Both the position numbers and the translations under genes were made by a program. DNA of 64,000 nucleotides from Loktanella sp. DSM 29012 (lineage in GTDB: Bacteria > Pseudomonadota > Alphaproteobacteria > Rhodobacterales > Rhodobacteraceae), in contig NZ_FOEJ01000001.1 in the NCBI RefSeq assembly GCF_900110705.1, positions 871,707-935,706 of the forward strand, written 5' to 3'. The notes beneath the pieces are model-generated. The model saw only the letters and a list, made by a program, of their open reading frames with translations. It did no database searches and was not told the origin of the DNA. Shown here piece by piece: positions 9,884-18,613 of the stretch. Position 1 is the stretch's first letter; each line of letters opens with the position of its first letter.

Positions 9884-9900
9884 GCGCCCGTTCCGGGCGC
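9884..9900 (+). terminator. Hairpin behind the extensin-like gene
   Basis: GCGCCCG-TTC-CGGGCGC, a perfect seven-pair stem ten bases after the stop, without a strong T run. It probably ends the hisC-tyrC-extensin transcript. Confidence 0.55.
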
Positions 9901-9972
9901 ACGGCATATTTTGACGTAGGGACGCGGCGTCGTGCACAATACCGCTGAATGTCTGCTGCCCGATATGTCACT

Positions 9973-10030
9973 GGGGGCGCTGCCCCCGCGCGTGCCGCGC
10001 CCCCCCGGGAATATTTGAGACCAGAAGAAG
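9973..10030 (+). repeat. Rhodobacteraceae-type intergenic repeat, copy 1
   Basis: A GC palindrome (GGGGGC-GCT-GCCCCC), a C/G-rich arm, then CGGGAATATTTGAGACCAGAAGAAG. A second copy in opposite orientation lies behind ileS (13116-13164), so ileS is flanked by an inverted pair. Confidence 0.7.
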
Positions 10031-10182
10031 CATGGGCCGCTTGCCGCCGTAGGGTCGGGGTTCTATAAGCGCGATCGATGACGGGATTTCGGATCATACG
10101 AATTAGCCTCCCGGCGCGCTGAACCCTTGGCGCTGCCGGGTCATGCTATTTTCCATACCGACTGACCGAAAGGACGCCCATC

Positions 10183-13113
10183 ATGTGCGCCGACACGCCC
10201 CAGACCCCTGACTACAAGAGCACGCTGAACCTGCCCCGCACGGATTTTCCGATGCGCGCGGGCCTGCCACAGCGCGAGCCTGACTGGCTTGCGCGCTGGG
10301 CGCGGATCGGCGTCTATGACCGCCTGCGCGAAAAGCAGGGCCGCACGCCCTTTACCCTGCATGACGGCCCGCCATATGCGAACGGCAACCTGCATATCGG
10401 TCACGCGCTGAACAAGACGCTCAAGGATATGGTGGTGCGCAGCCAGCAGATGATGGGCCGCGATGCGCGGTATATCCCCGGCTGGGACTGCCACGGCCTG
10501 CCGATCGAATGGAAGATCGAGGAGCAGTATCGCCAGAAAGGCCGCGACAAGGACGACGTCCCGATCAACGAATTCCGCAAGGAATGCCGTGATTTCGCCG
10601 CCAACTGGGTCGATATCCAGCGCGAGGAGTTCAAGCGGTTGGGTATCACCGGCAACTGGGCCGACCCTTACCTGACGATGGATTTCCATGCCGAGCGTGT
10701 GATCGCCGCCGAATTCCAGACCTTCTTGATGAACGGCACATTGTATCAGGGGTCCAAGCCAGTGATGTGGTCGCCCGTGGAAAAGACCGCGCTGGCCGAG
10801 GCCGAGGTCGAATATCAGGACAAGGAAAGCTTTACCGTCTGGGTGAAATTCCCCGTGCGCGACACGGACAATGATGCGCTGCGTGGAACGTCTGTCGTGA
10901 TCTGGACGACAACGCCCTGGACCATGCCGTCGAACAAGGCGGTCGTCTATTCCTCGGATATTTCTTATGGCGTCTACGAGGTCACGGACGCGCCAGAGGA
11001 CAATTGGGTCACCAAGGGCGAGCGTTTCGTGCTGGCAGACAAGCTGGCGGAGGGTGTTTTCGCCAAGGCGCGGATCACGGAATTCACTCGTGTTTCGGAC
11101 GCTGGCGATCTGTCGGGCACGTCGTTGTCGCATCCGCTGAATGGGGCCGAGGGTGGCGATGGCGAATGGGACCAGCCGCGCGATTTCCGCGCCGCCGATT
11201 TCGTCACCGATGACGAAGGCACCGGGTTCGTGCACTGCGCCCCATCCCACGGGATGGAGGAATTCGAGCTGTATCGTGATCTGGGGATGCTGGAACAGGT
11301 CATCACCTACAACGTGACCGAAGACGGCACCTATCGCGCCGATCTGCCGTTCTTTGGCGGCAAGGCGATCCTGCGGACCAAGGCCAACAAGAAGAACAAG
11401 GCGAACCCTTGGGAAGGTGATGCCAATACCGCCGTCATGGCCAAGCTGGCCGAGGTTGGCGGTTTGTTCGCGCGCGGTGTGATCAAGCACAGCTATCCGC
11501 ATTCCTGGCGGTCCAAGGCACCGATCATCTATCGCAACACGCCGCAGTGGTTCGCCGCCATCGACCGCGCCGTGGGCGATGGTCAGGACGACATGGGCAC
11601 CACGATCCGTGAACGCGCGTTGCGGTCCATCGACGAATTGGTGACATGGACTCCGCAGCGCGGACGTAACCGCCTGCATGCGATGGTCACGCAGCGCCCC
11701 GACTGGGTGCTGTCGCGCCAGCGTGCCTGGGGCGTGCCGCTGACTTGTTTCGTCAAACGTGGTGCGCTGCCCACGGACCCTGATTTCCTGCTGCGCAACG
11801 ATGCAGTCAACGCGCGCATCCTGGATGCGTTCGAGGCTGAGGGCGCTGACGCCTGGTACGCTGACGGGGCCAAGGCCCGGTTCCTGGGCGATGATGTAAA
11901 CCCCGATGACTACGACCAGGTGTTTGATGTGCTGGACGTCTGGTTCGACTCCGGCTCAACCCACGCATTCGTGCTGCGCGACCGCGCGGATGGGTCGGAT
12001 GATGGCATGGCGGATCTCTACCTCGAAGGGACCGATCAGCACCGTGGCTGGTTCCAGTCGTCCCTGCTGCAAAGCTGTGGCACCAAGGGGCATGCCCCCT
12101 ATCGCGGTGTGCTGACGCATGGGTTCACGCTGGACGAAAAGGGCATGAAGATGTCCAAATCGGTAGGCAATACCGTGGCCCCCGAACAGATCATCCAGCA
12201 GTACGGCGCGGATATCCTGCGCCTGTGGGTGGCGTCCTCTGACTATACCAACGACCTGCGGATCGGTGACCAGATCCTCAAGGGGGTCGCCGACAGCTAT
12301 CGTCGTTTGCGCAACACGCTGCGGTTCATGCTGGGGTCGCTGGCCGATGTAACGGCGGCTGATCATGTGGATGCGGCCGACATGCCGGAACTGGAGCGGT
12401 TGATCCTGCACAAGCTCGCCGTGCTGGACCAGAACGTGCGGGCAGGCTACGCCGCCTATGACTTTCAGGGCGTGCTGCGCGCGATCTTTGACTTCACGAC
12501 ATTGGACCTGTCGGCGTTCTACTTCGACGTGCGCAAGGACGCGCTCTATTGCGACGGCGACACGCTGGAACGGCGCGCGGCTCGCACGGTGCTGGGGCTG
12601 CTGCATGCACGGTTGACGACATGGCTGGCACCCATCCTGTGCTTCACCATGGAAGAAGTCTGGCTCGAGGCGCATCCGGGCGACGACAGTTCGGTGCACC
12701 TGCAGGATTTCCCTGCAACGCCGCAGGGGTGGCGTGACGATGCGCTGGCCGCGCGTTTCGACCAGATCCGCGCCGTGCGCCGTGTGGTGACGGGTGCACT
12801 GGAACAGAAGCGGATCGACAAGGAGATCGGATCGTCACTCGAGGCCGCGCCGATTGTCTATCTGTCGCCTGATCATGCTGACGTCATCCATGATGCGCAG
12901 GCCTTCGCGACACTCTGCATCACGTCGCATGTGCAGCTGACGACCGACCCGGCACCGGATGATGCATTCCGCTCAGAGGATGTAGCAGGCGTTGCCGTGC
13001 GGGTCCTGCGGGCAGAAGGATCGAAATGCCAGCGCTGCTGGAAGATCGAACCGGACGTTGGCCAGCACAGCCATGCGGATGTCTGCGGTCGCTGCGAAGA
13101 CGCGCTGTCCTGA
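10183..13113 (+). CDS. ileS: Isoleucyl-tRNA synthetase
   Basis: Charges tRNA-Ile with isoleucine and edits mischarged valine. Class Ia synthetase of 976 residues: HIGH at residues 71-74 in GNLHIGHALNK, the GWDCHGLPIE motif of the Val/Ile/Leu group, the CP1 editing domain in the middle, and KMSKS at 656-660. The C-terminal zinc knuckle has Cys949/Cys952 and Cys968/Cys971. All functional motifs are intact. The ATG at 10183 precedes a short variable leader of normal length. No T-box or other leader structure is recognisable in front. The gene stands alone between two inverted copies of an intergenic repeat. Confidence 0.97.
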   Translation: MCADTPQTPDYKSTLNLPRTDFPMRAGLPQREPDWLARWARIGVYDRLREKQGRTPFTLHDGPPYANGNLHIGHALNKTLKDMVVRSQQMMGRDARYIPGWDCHGLPIEWKIEEQYRQKGRDKDDVPINEFRKECRDFAANWVDIQREEFKRLGITGNWADPYLTMDFHAERVIAAEFQTFLMNGTLYQGSKPVMWSPVEKTALAEAEVEYQDKESFTVWVKFPVRDTDNDALRGTSVVIWTTTPWTMPSNKAVVYSSDISYGVYEVTDAPEDNWVTKGERFVLADKLAEGVFAKARITEFTRVSDAGDLSGTSLSHPLNGAEGGDGEWDQPRDFRAADFVTDDEGTGFVHCAPSHGMEEFELYRDLGMLEQVITYNVTEDGTYRADLPFFGGKAILRTKANKKNKANPWEGDANTAVMAKLAEVGGLFARGVIKHSYPHSWRSKAPIIYRNTPQWFAAIDRAVGDGQDDMGTTIRERALRSIDELVTWTPQRGRNRLHAMVTQRPDWVLSRQRAWGVPLTCFVKRGALPTDPDFLLRNDAVNARILDAFEAEGADAWYADGAKARFLGDDVNPDDYDQVFDVLDVWFDSGSTHAFVLRDRADGSDDGMADLYLEGTDQHRGWFQSSLLQSCGTKGHAPYRGVLTHGFTLDEKGMKMSKSVGNTVAPEQIIQQYGADILRLWVASSDYTNDLRIGDQILKGVADSYRRLRNTLRFMLGSLADVTAADHVDAADMPELERLILHKLAVLDQNVRAGYAAYDFQGVLRAIFDFTTLDLSAFYFDVRKDALYCDGDTLERRAARTVLGLLHARLTTWLAPILCFTMEEVWLEAHPGDDSSVHLQDFPATPQGWRDDALAARFDQIRAVRRVVTGALEQKRIDKEIGSSLEAAPIVYLSPDHADVIHDAQAFATLCITSHVQLTTDPAPDDAFRSEDVAGVAVRVLRAEGSKCQRCWKIEPDVGQHSHADVCGRCEDALS

Positions 13114-13115
13114 CC

Positions 13116-13192
13116 CTTCTTCTGGTCGAAAATATCCCTGGGGGTCCGGGGGCAAAGCCCCCGGCGGATCGGCTGGCGCAGCCAGTCGATCT
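13116..13192 (-). repeat. Rhodobacteraceae-type intergenic repeat, copy 2, with an extra hairpin
   Basis: CTTCTTCTGGTCGAAAATATCCC, then a 19-base stem-loop CCGGGGGC-AAA-GCCCCCGG at 13146-13164, the inverse of the copy at 9973-10030. A further stem-loop (GGCTGG-CGC-AGCCAG core) lies at 13168-13192. Either hairpin could terminate ileS, since copy 2 begins three bases after its stop. Confidence 0.7.
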
Positions 13193-13254
13193 GTTCCGGG
13201 TTTTTCTTTGCGCATGTCGCGATAGGATGGTCCCGACGCATCAAAGGGACAGTC

Positions 13255-13707
13255 ATGCCGGACCACATTCACCCTGACACCATCGCGCGCATGACTGCCG
13301 CATTCGCCAGACAAGGTATCATGCAGACCCTCGGCGTCACGATCGCCGAGGTGACGGCCGGACGGGTGACGCTGACCCTGCCGTTCCGGACCGATCTGAC
13401 CCAGCATCACGGATTTCTGCACGCGGGTGTGGTCACGACGGTCATGGACAGTGCTGCGGGCTTTGCTGCCTTTACCCTGATGGATGATGCGGCAGAGGTG
13501 CTGACAGCGGAATTCAAGGCGAGTTTTCTCAACCCTGCACGCGGGGACCACTTCCGCATGGTTGGCGAGGTCGTGAAATCAGGACGAACGCTTAGCTTTG
13601 CCGAGGCGCGCGCCTATGCGGTGACAGTCGAGGGTGAAGTCCTCATTGCCACCCTGACGGCGACCATGATGGCGGTGCGCAACCCGGCACTGCGACAGGG
13701 CGCGTGA
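13255..13707 (+). CDS. PaaI-family hot-dog thioesterase
   Basis: A 150-residue single-domain hot-dog protein that probably hydrolyses an acyl-CoA thioester. The PaaI-type active-site region is visible as LTQHHGFLHAGVVTTVMDSAAGFAAF at about residues 45-70, where HHGFLHAG holds the loop over the catalytic helix and the Asp of VMDSA is the likely catalytic acid. The second half, AEFKASFLNPARGD, is the usual strand pair. The stop overlaps the GTG of ogt by four bases, so the two are co-translated, but no functional link between them is known to me. The acyl substrate is not predictable. Confidence 0.86.
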   Translation: MPDHIHPDTIARMTAAFARQGIMQTLGVTIAEVTAGRVTLTLPFRTDLTQHHGFLHAGVVTTVMDSAAGFAAFTLMDDAAEVLTAEFKASFLNPARGDHFRMVGEVVKSGRTLSFAEARAYAVTVEGEVLIATLTATMMAVRNPALRQGA

Positions 13708-14156
13708 CTGCCGTTTTGTATCACAGTCCCTTGGGGCCGATTGGTGCCTGTGCTGCCAATGGGGGGATTACCCATTTGGTCTGGGGCGACGGTGCGCTGG
13801 CGGTCGGTGCGCTGGCAGATCAGTTGCGCGCGGAATTGGGGGCCTATTTCGCGGGACGTTTGCAGTGTTTCAGCGTGCCGCTCTCACCTGCGGGTACAGG
13901 ATTTCAGCAGGCTTTCCGGGCCGCTTTGCTGGCTATTCCGTTCGGACAGACCCGCACCTACGGGGAACTGGCGCGTGACCTTGGCGTGAGTGCGCAGGCC
14001 GTGGGGCAGGCGTGCGGTGCGAACCCGGTGCCGATCCTGATTCCCTGCCACCGGGTGCTGGGGGCCGGCGGATTGGGCGGATTTTCAGGCCCACGCGGGA
14101 TCGAGGACAAGGTCGCGTTGCTGCGGCACGAGGGGGCGGCGGGCCTGCTGATCTGA
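13704..14156 (+). CDS. ogt: Methylated-DNA--protein-cysteine methyltransferase
   Basis: Suicide repair of O6-methylguanine and O4-methylthymine: the methyl group is moved to the active-site cysteine. The 150-residue protein has the helix-turn-helix and asparagine hinge (GQACGANPVPILIPCHRVLG) with the PCHRV acceptor motif, followed by GGFSGPRGIEDKVALL. The N-terminal domain is short, as in Ogt and unlike the Ada fusion. Start is a GTG at 13704 that overlaps the thioesterase stop. The downstream gene is convergent, 11 bases away. Confidence 0.93.
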   Translation: MTAVLYHSPLGPIGACAANGGITHLVWGDGALAVGALADQLRAELGAYFAGRLQCFSVPLSPAGTGFQQAFRAALLAIPFGQTRTYGELARDLGVSAQAVGQACGANPVPILIPCHRVLGAGGLGGFSGPRGIEDKVALLRHEGAAGLLI

Positions 14157-14167
14157 ACGCCGGCGCG

Positions 14168-14863
14168 TCAGCCTTCGGGGCCGTAGATGATCTGCTGCAC
14201 GGCCCCGGCCAGCGTCAGGTAGACGCTGGTGATCACGAGGCCCACGTCGACGAAGAATGGATCGTCGAATGCGACCCAGGCGGCCCAACCGGCGAATACG
14301 ACCCAGGCCAGCGACATCGGCAGCGTGATGCTGCGCCAGCGCATGGTCCGGGTGGGATGCACGAATTTCACTGGCACGAACATTGTGACGGCAAGCAGGA
14401 ACACGATTGCAAGGCAGGCCCACCACGGCGGCGTCAGCGCGAACAGCACCAGCACCAGCATGTTCCAGCATCCCGGAAACCCGCGAAAACTGTAGTCTGT
14501 TGTTTTCATGCGCGTATCCGCGAAATACAGCGCCGAAGTATAGGTGATGACGATGATCGCCACCCAACCCGACCAGCCGTCCATCAGGCCCGACCCGTAC
14601 AACGCATAGGCCGGGATAAAGACATAGGTCAGATAGTCGATGATCAGATCCAGCAACACGCCGTCGAACTGCGGTGCATGGGTGTGCACATCGTAGCGCC
14701 GCGCCAGTGGGCCGTCGATCCCGTCCACGCCAAAGGCCACCACCAGCCAGACGAACATCATCGACCATTCCTGCTGCACGGCCTCGAGCATGGCCAGCAT
14801 GGCCAGAACGGCCCCGGTCGCGGTCAAGAGATGGACGCTCAGCGCTTTGTTGGCAGCAGACAT
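14168..14863 (-). CDS. pcs: Phosphatidylcholine synthase
   Basis: Integral membrane enzyme condensing CDP-diacylglycerol with choline to phosphatidylcholine, a lipid typical of alphaproteobacteria. The CDP-alcohol phosphotransferase motif has the spacing characteristic of Pcs: DG-PL-AR, then 12 residues, then G-VLL-D-LII-D, at about residues 48-74. The 231-residue protein has about seven to eight membrane helices. The ATG at 14863 gives MSAANKALSVHLLTATG, with the first helix following at once. A polar/ordinary intergenic stretch without other features separates it from the next gene. Confidence 0.93.
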   Translation of the reverse strand: MSAANKALSVHLLTATGAVLAMLAMLEAVQQEWSMMFVWLVVAFGVDGIDGPLARRYDVHTHAPQFDGVLLDLIIDYLTYVFIPAYALYGSGLMDGWSGWVAIIVITYTSALYFADTRMKTTDYSFRGFPGCWNMLVLVLFALTPPWWACLAIVFLLAVTMFVPVKFVHPTRTMRWRSITLPMSLAWVVFAGWAAWVAFDDPFFVDVGLVITSVYLTLAGAVQQIIYGPEG

Positions 14864-15017
14864 GGATGGCCTTTCGGATCGGGTTGTGCCCTATCATGTC
14901 CCCTTCGGTCGGGGAAGGCCAGTATGCAGCGCTGCAAAGCCCATGATGCTGATGGCCCGTGATATTCAGGCTGGCGCGATTGATGGCGCGGCCGCGGTGG
15001 ACGCACGTTTGGTCGTG

Positions 15018-15749
15018 TCACGGCGCACGATCGCCAATGTCGCCAGCCCACCAACTGCGTCTGTCACCGTGAAATACGATCAGCGGATCACCCGGCTTGA
15101 AATCGCCGAACTTTGCTTTCGCGCGGCTCATGCTCTGTCCGGCACGACCCGTGCTTTCGGACCAGATTAATTGGACACGCCTGCTTAATATCGGAAGGCC
15201 CTTTCTGCGCACCTCAATCAGCGCGACCTCTTCTCTTGTACCGAGTTTTCTGGCTTGGATCGCATCCATTGCGCGTCTCGCGGCGACCCAGGTCATGCAA
15301 ATCGCGAGGGCGAGGACGATTGCGAGGGCAACGCACAAAAGCATCGCGCGCTGCGCATTGATGCCGGGCGTGACCTCGATGATTTCGGGGGCGTCGCGCA
15401 GGTAGATGATGTCGATCGTGTCGCCGGTCTCGATCCGGTTGTACTCAAAAACGGTAACGGACTGCGTGATGGAAATGGCCTCTCCGGCTTGGGTCTCGTA
15501 TCTCAGGTCAAGAAGGTAGAGCGTGAACATTTCGCCATCCACGGTCCGTTTCCTCTCATATTCTTTGCTGACTACTGTCGCGAGAGTCGTTTCACCACGT
15601 TCGGTGAATTGGCGGGCAGAATCGATGTGTTGTGCCGCAAATGAATAGACAAGCCACGCCCAGATCAGCAAAATCGGGACCACCATCCCGCCGAGTTGAA
15701 AAAACAGTGCGAGGATCGATTTCGGAGGGGTTTGCGTATCGGTTTTCAT
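15018..15749 (-). CDS. DUF3592-type membrane protein
   Basis: A 243-residue protein with one N-terminal helix (about residues 12-38), an extracytoplasmic domain of about 90 residues, a second helix (about 133-155) and a cytoplasmic tail. The middle part, TLATVVSKEYERKRTVDGE to GDTIDIIYLRDAPEI, matches the DUF3592 pattern: a two-helix protein with an SH3-like beta domain ending in V-x-Y-x-P-like residues. The ATG at 15749 starts MKTDTQTPPKS; a longer reading to 15824 adds an unrelated leader and is not preferred. Function is unknown. It is transcribed away from the methyltransferase gene at 15902. Confidence 0.72.
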   Translation of the reverse strand: MKTDTQTPPKSILALFFQLGGMVVPILLIWAWLVYSFAAQHIDSARQFTERGETTLATVVSKEYERKRTVDGEMFTLYLLDLRYETQAGEAISITQSVTVFEYNRIETGDTIDIIYLRDAPEIIEVTPGINAQRAMLLCVALAIVLALAICMTWVAARRAMDAIQARKLGTREEVALIEVRRKGLPILSRRVQLIWSESTGRAGQSMSRAKAKFGDFKPGDPLIVFHGDRRSWWAGDIGDRAP

Positions 15750-15901
15750 GGTGCTGTTTCTAGCCCTGCTGCGCAGAATGATCCATCCGGGCTGTGCTGA
15801 TACGGTCGTGTCGGCCATCGCCAATCAGGTCGCAAGACGACTTGTTGGACGCCTGAAAAAGCTTATCAAGTGCGTGGGCCAGCCTGCGGAAGGACAAGAT
15901 C

Positions 15902-16516
15902 GTGAACGGAATTACAAAGCCTGCCAACCAACGCAAGCGCATCCGGCTGCTGCGTGGTCTGGCATTGCTACTTGTGCCGCTGGTGCTGTTTACGACCTCG
16001 GCCTGGGGTGACGAAAGCATTATGGCCGAAGTGCTGGAACCGCTTGGCGCGTTGGTGGTGATCGCGGGCGTGCTGGGCCGTTTCTGGGCCATGCTGTATA
16101 TCGGCGGCCGCAAGAACGGGATGGTGATGCAGGACGGCCCCTATTCGATGTGCCGCCATCCGCTGTATCTGTTTTCGACCATCGCGGCGACCGGTCTGGG
16201 CATCATGCTGGGGTCCATCGTGCTGGCCGTCGTGATCGGCGGACTGACCTACGTTGTGTTGATGCAGACCGCCCAAAAGGAAGAAGAGTTTCTGCGCGCG
16301 GCATTCCCGGACACCTACGCGACCTACGCTGAACGGGTGCCGCTGATCGTGCCTGATCTGTCGTTGTTTTCCACACCCGAAGAGGTGACGTTTTTCGTGT
16401 CCAACATGCGCACCAACATGGCGGATGCGCTGGTTTTCCTGGCCTTCATCCCGCTGGCCGAAGCCATTGGCGGATTTCACGAGGTTTTGGGCTGGTCCGC
16501 GCTTGCGATCTACTGA
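15902..16516 (+). CDS. Isoprenylcysteine carboxyl methyltransferase (ICMT)-family membrane methyltransferase
   Basis: A 204-residue integral membrane protein with four to five helices. The ICMT/PEMT signature appears in the second half: DGPYSMCRHPLYLFS (the RHP-x-Y motif that binds S-adenosylmethionine), then QKEEEFLRAAFPDTYATYAERVP, the E-E motif. Start is a GTG at 15902 with AAGGAC about nine bases upstream. Bacterial members methylate lipids, isoprenoids or small molecules; the substrate here is unknown. A C-terminal extension of about 45 residues behind the normal end (TFFVSNMRTNMADALVFLAF onward) adds one more helix and is unusual for the family. Confidence 0.82.
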   Translation: MNGITKPANQRKRIRLLRGLALLLVPLVLFTTSAWGDESIMAEVLEPLGALVVIAGVLGRFWAMLYIGGRKNGMVMQDGPYSMCRHPLYLFSTIAATGLGIMLGSIVLAVVIGGLTYVVLMQTAQKEEEFLRAAFPDTYATYAERVPLIVPDLSLFSTPEEVTFFVSNMRTNMADALVFLAFIPLAEAIGGFHEVLGWSALAIY

Positions 16517-16520
16517 CGCA

Positions 16521-17435
16521 TCAGGCGCGCGGATGGGCTGCGTCGTAGACTTCCATCAGGCGCACGGAATCAACTGACGTATAGGCCTGTGTTGTTGACA
16601 GGCTGGCATGACCCAAGAGTTCCTGAATCGTGCGCAGATCGCCACCTGCGGTCAGCAGGTGGGTGGCAAAGCTGTGGCGCAGCGCATGCGGCGTGGCGCT
16701 GGCGGGCAGGCCCAGTTGCAGGCGCGAGAGCTCCATCACCTTTTGCACGGCGCGCGGGTTCAGTGGACCGCCACGGATGCCACGAAACAGCGGCGCATTG
16801 CCGGTCAGGTCATGCGGGCACAGGCGGGCATAGGCATCGACGGCTGTGCGGGCGGCGGGAATCACGGGCACGATCCGTTCCTTGCCGCCCTTACCCTTGA
16901 TCCGCAGGATGTCGGGCAGCGGCAGGGCGCGCGCGGTGAGGCCCAGCGCCTCTGATATGCGCAACCCGCATCCATACAGGACGGTCACGACGGCCACGTC
17001 GCGGGCGGCGACCCAAGGTTCTGTCGCCTGACATTCGACCCTGTCGATCATCGCGCGGGCGGCGTCGATTTCCAGCGGACGTGGCAGCTTTTTCGTGAAT
17101 TTCGGGGCGCGGATGGACAGGACGGCCGTGGGTTCAAACCCTTCGCGGTCGGAGAGCCAGCGGTAGAATGTTTTCACCGCCGACAGGCTGCGGGCGAGGC
17201 TGCGCGCCCCAACACCGCGCCCGCGCTCGTGGGCCATCCAGGCGCGCATGTCGCCCGTCGTGATCCGGGCGATGGGGCCCAGACCAACTTGGTCGCCGTG
17301 ATGGGTCTGCATGAAGGCCAGAAATCCCATGACATCACCGCGGTAGGCGGTGATCGTATTCTCGGAGGCGCCGTTCAGCGCCCGGCAGTGGTCCAGCCAT
17401 CCCGCAAGTGCGTGGGTCAGCTGGGGGGCGATCAT
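16521..17435 (-). CDS. xerC: Tyrosine recombinase XerC
   Basis: Site-specific recombinase that with XerD resolves chromosome dimers at dif. The 304-residue protein has the SAM-like N-terminal core-binding domain (ENTITAYRGDVMGFLAF) and the catalytic domain with Arg in YGCGLRISEALGL, Lys in IKGKGGKERIVP, HALRHSFATHLL (H-x-x-R), LGHASLSTTQAYT with the second His and the nucleophilic Tyr. Its ATG overlaps the stop of the DUF484 gene by four bases, the conserved DUF484-xerC pairing also known from gammaproteobacteria, which argues for the chromosomal XerC and against a phage integrase. Confidence 0.95.
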   Translation of the reverse strand: MIAPQLTHALAGWLDHCRALNGASENTITAYRGDVMGFLAFMQTHHGDQVGLGPIARITTGDMRAWMAHERGRGVGARSLARSLSAVKTFYRWLSDREGFEPTAVLSIRAPKFTKKLPRPLEIDAARAMIDRVECQATEPWVAARDVAVVTVLYGCGLRISEALGLTARALPLPDILRIKGKGGKERIVPVIPAARTAVDAYARLCPHDLTGNAPLFRGIRGGPLNPRAVQKVMELSRLQLGLPASATPHALRHSFATHLLTAGGDLRTIQELLGHASLSTTQAYTSVDSVRLMEVYDAAHPRA

Positions 17436-18151
17436 GCCGCCCCCTGTTCCAGCCAGCGTTTCAGTGTCCTCTCGAACACCCCGCCAAAGAACGTCAGCAG
17501 GTCCGGCCCTTGTTGCGGCGTGAACAGATGCGGGTCCTCTGATCCCATGACCAGCATGCCGGGCAGGCGCCCGGTGCCAAGGTCCAGTTTCAGGCAGGCC
17601 TCTGACCGGATGTATTCAGCGGCTTCGCCATAGACGTCGGCCCCGTGGTCCTGCACCTGCCGCAAGGTGACCGTGCGCACGGGAATATCGCGGCCACGGG
17701 TGATATAGGCGTCGCAATAGCCCTGTTCGCCGACCGACAGAATGCCCGAGAGGGTCTTGATCGCGGGATCATCCGGGCTGGCCTGCGTTTCCAGCACCAA
17801 TCGCATGGCGTCCACACGCATCGTATCGGCGACATCACCTGCAAGGTCCGCAAGAAAGGTCTCGAACTTTGACGCTTCCATCAGGCGCAGCACGGCACGG
17901 TGTACCTGATTTGTCCCGGCAAGGTTGTCGTAGGCCGCAGCAATGACGGACCGGTGGGTGTCCTCCAACCGGTCAAGACGCGCCTCGAGCCGTTCCATCG
18001 CGATACCGCGCAGATCGACGATATTGCTGCCCATGGTTTTTTCGTTCGCGGCCACCAGGGCGCGCATGATGTCGTGATCCTCCAGCACAAGCTGTGGATC
18101 AGACAGGATTCGGTCCCGGATGGGACCGGAAATCTGGGGCTGACTGCTCAT
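17432..18151 (-). CDS. DUF484 family protein (GAF-like)
   Basis: A 239-residue cytoplasmic protein of the DUF484 family: an N-terminal helical segment with the conserved DPQLVLEDHDIMRALV, a coiled-coil stretch (about residues 45-75), and a C-terminal GAF-like domain ending in LLTFFGGVFERTLKRWL. The family is found next to xerC across proteobacteria and its molecular role is not established. It is the first gene of the DUF484-xerC operon and is transcribed divergently from priA. Confidence 0.88.
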   Translation of the reverse strand: MSSQPQISGPIRDRILSDPQLVLEDHDIMRALVAANEKTMGSNIVDLRGIAMERLEARLDRLEDTHRSVIAAAYDNLAGTNQVHRAVLRLMEASKFETFLADLAGDVADTMRVDAMRLVLETQASPDDPAIKTLSGILSVGEQGYCDAYITRGRDIPVRTVTLRQVQDHGADVYGEAAEYIRSEACLKLDLGTGRLPGMLVMGSEDPHLFTPQQGPDLLTFFGGVFERTLKRWLEQGAA

Positions 18152-18613
18152 GTCACCTTCTTTTTGACGGTGTTATTTTTTACGACCCTAGCAGATCATG
18201 CGCTGCGACGGACAGGAAAAATGCGGCCACGTCGGCAGATGATGCGCCCGGGTGACAGGCCCGCCTCGTTTTTAGTCAAGGCCGCGATCCGTGCTGCATA
18301 AAGTGAAGGCGTTTTGCCACGGTCGGCAAATATCGCCGATCAAAGCAAGACTGGGATTGCGTTGGAGGCCGTCACGTTTCATGGAAAAGGAGAGTGGATG
18401 ATCAACCCTCATGGCGCGTCCTGTAATCAGGGCGCGCCGCCCACTTCATCGGCACCCCCCGATCGCAAAACCCATAAAGTCAGTTGTTTTGCGGTCCCTT
18501 GGGCAAGTCATTGCGTGTTTTTTGGTTTCGAATCACGGGTCGGTCACCTCTGATGCAGGTTGGCGCGGCACGGTTTAGGCATTAGCTAGGTCACTCTGAC
18601 GGCAAAGGTCACC
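18152..18613. other. Intergenic region between DUF484 and priA promoters, no gene recognised
   Basis: This 462-base divergent region should carry both promoters. The only suggestive element is an ATG at 18398 behind AAAGGAGAG, which opens a 51-codon frame to 18553; its composition (many Ser, Pro, Cys, His) is not protein-like and I do not call it. No RNA gene, repeat or riboswitch was recognised. Confidence 0.5.

Noticed and set aside
10141..11679. A 512-codon minus-strand frame opposite ileS
   Set aside because: Antisense shadow of ileS with no domain evidence.
18314..18553. A small gene with a good ribosome-binding site (ATG at 18398) before priA
   Set aside because: The 51-residue product has a random, Cys/His/Ser-rich composition and no helix or family; the region is better seen as promoter DNA.
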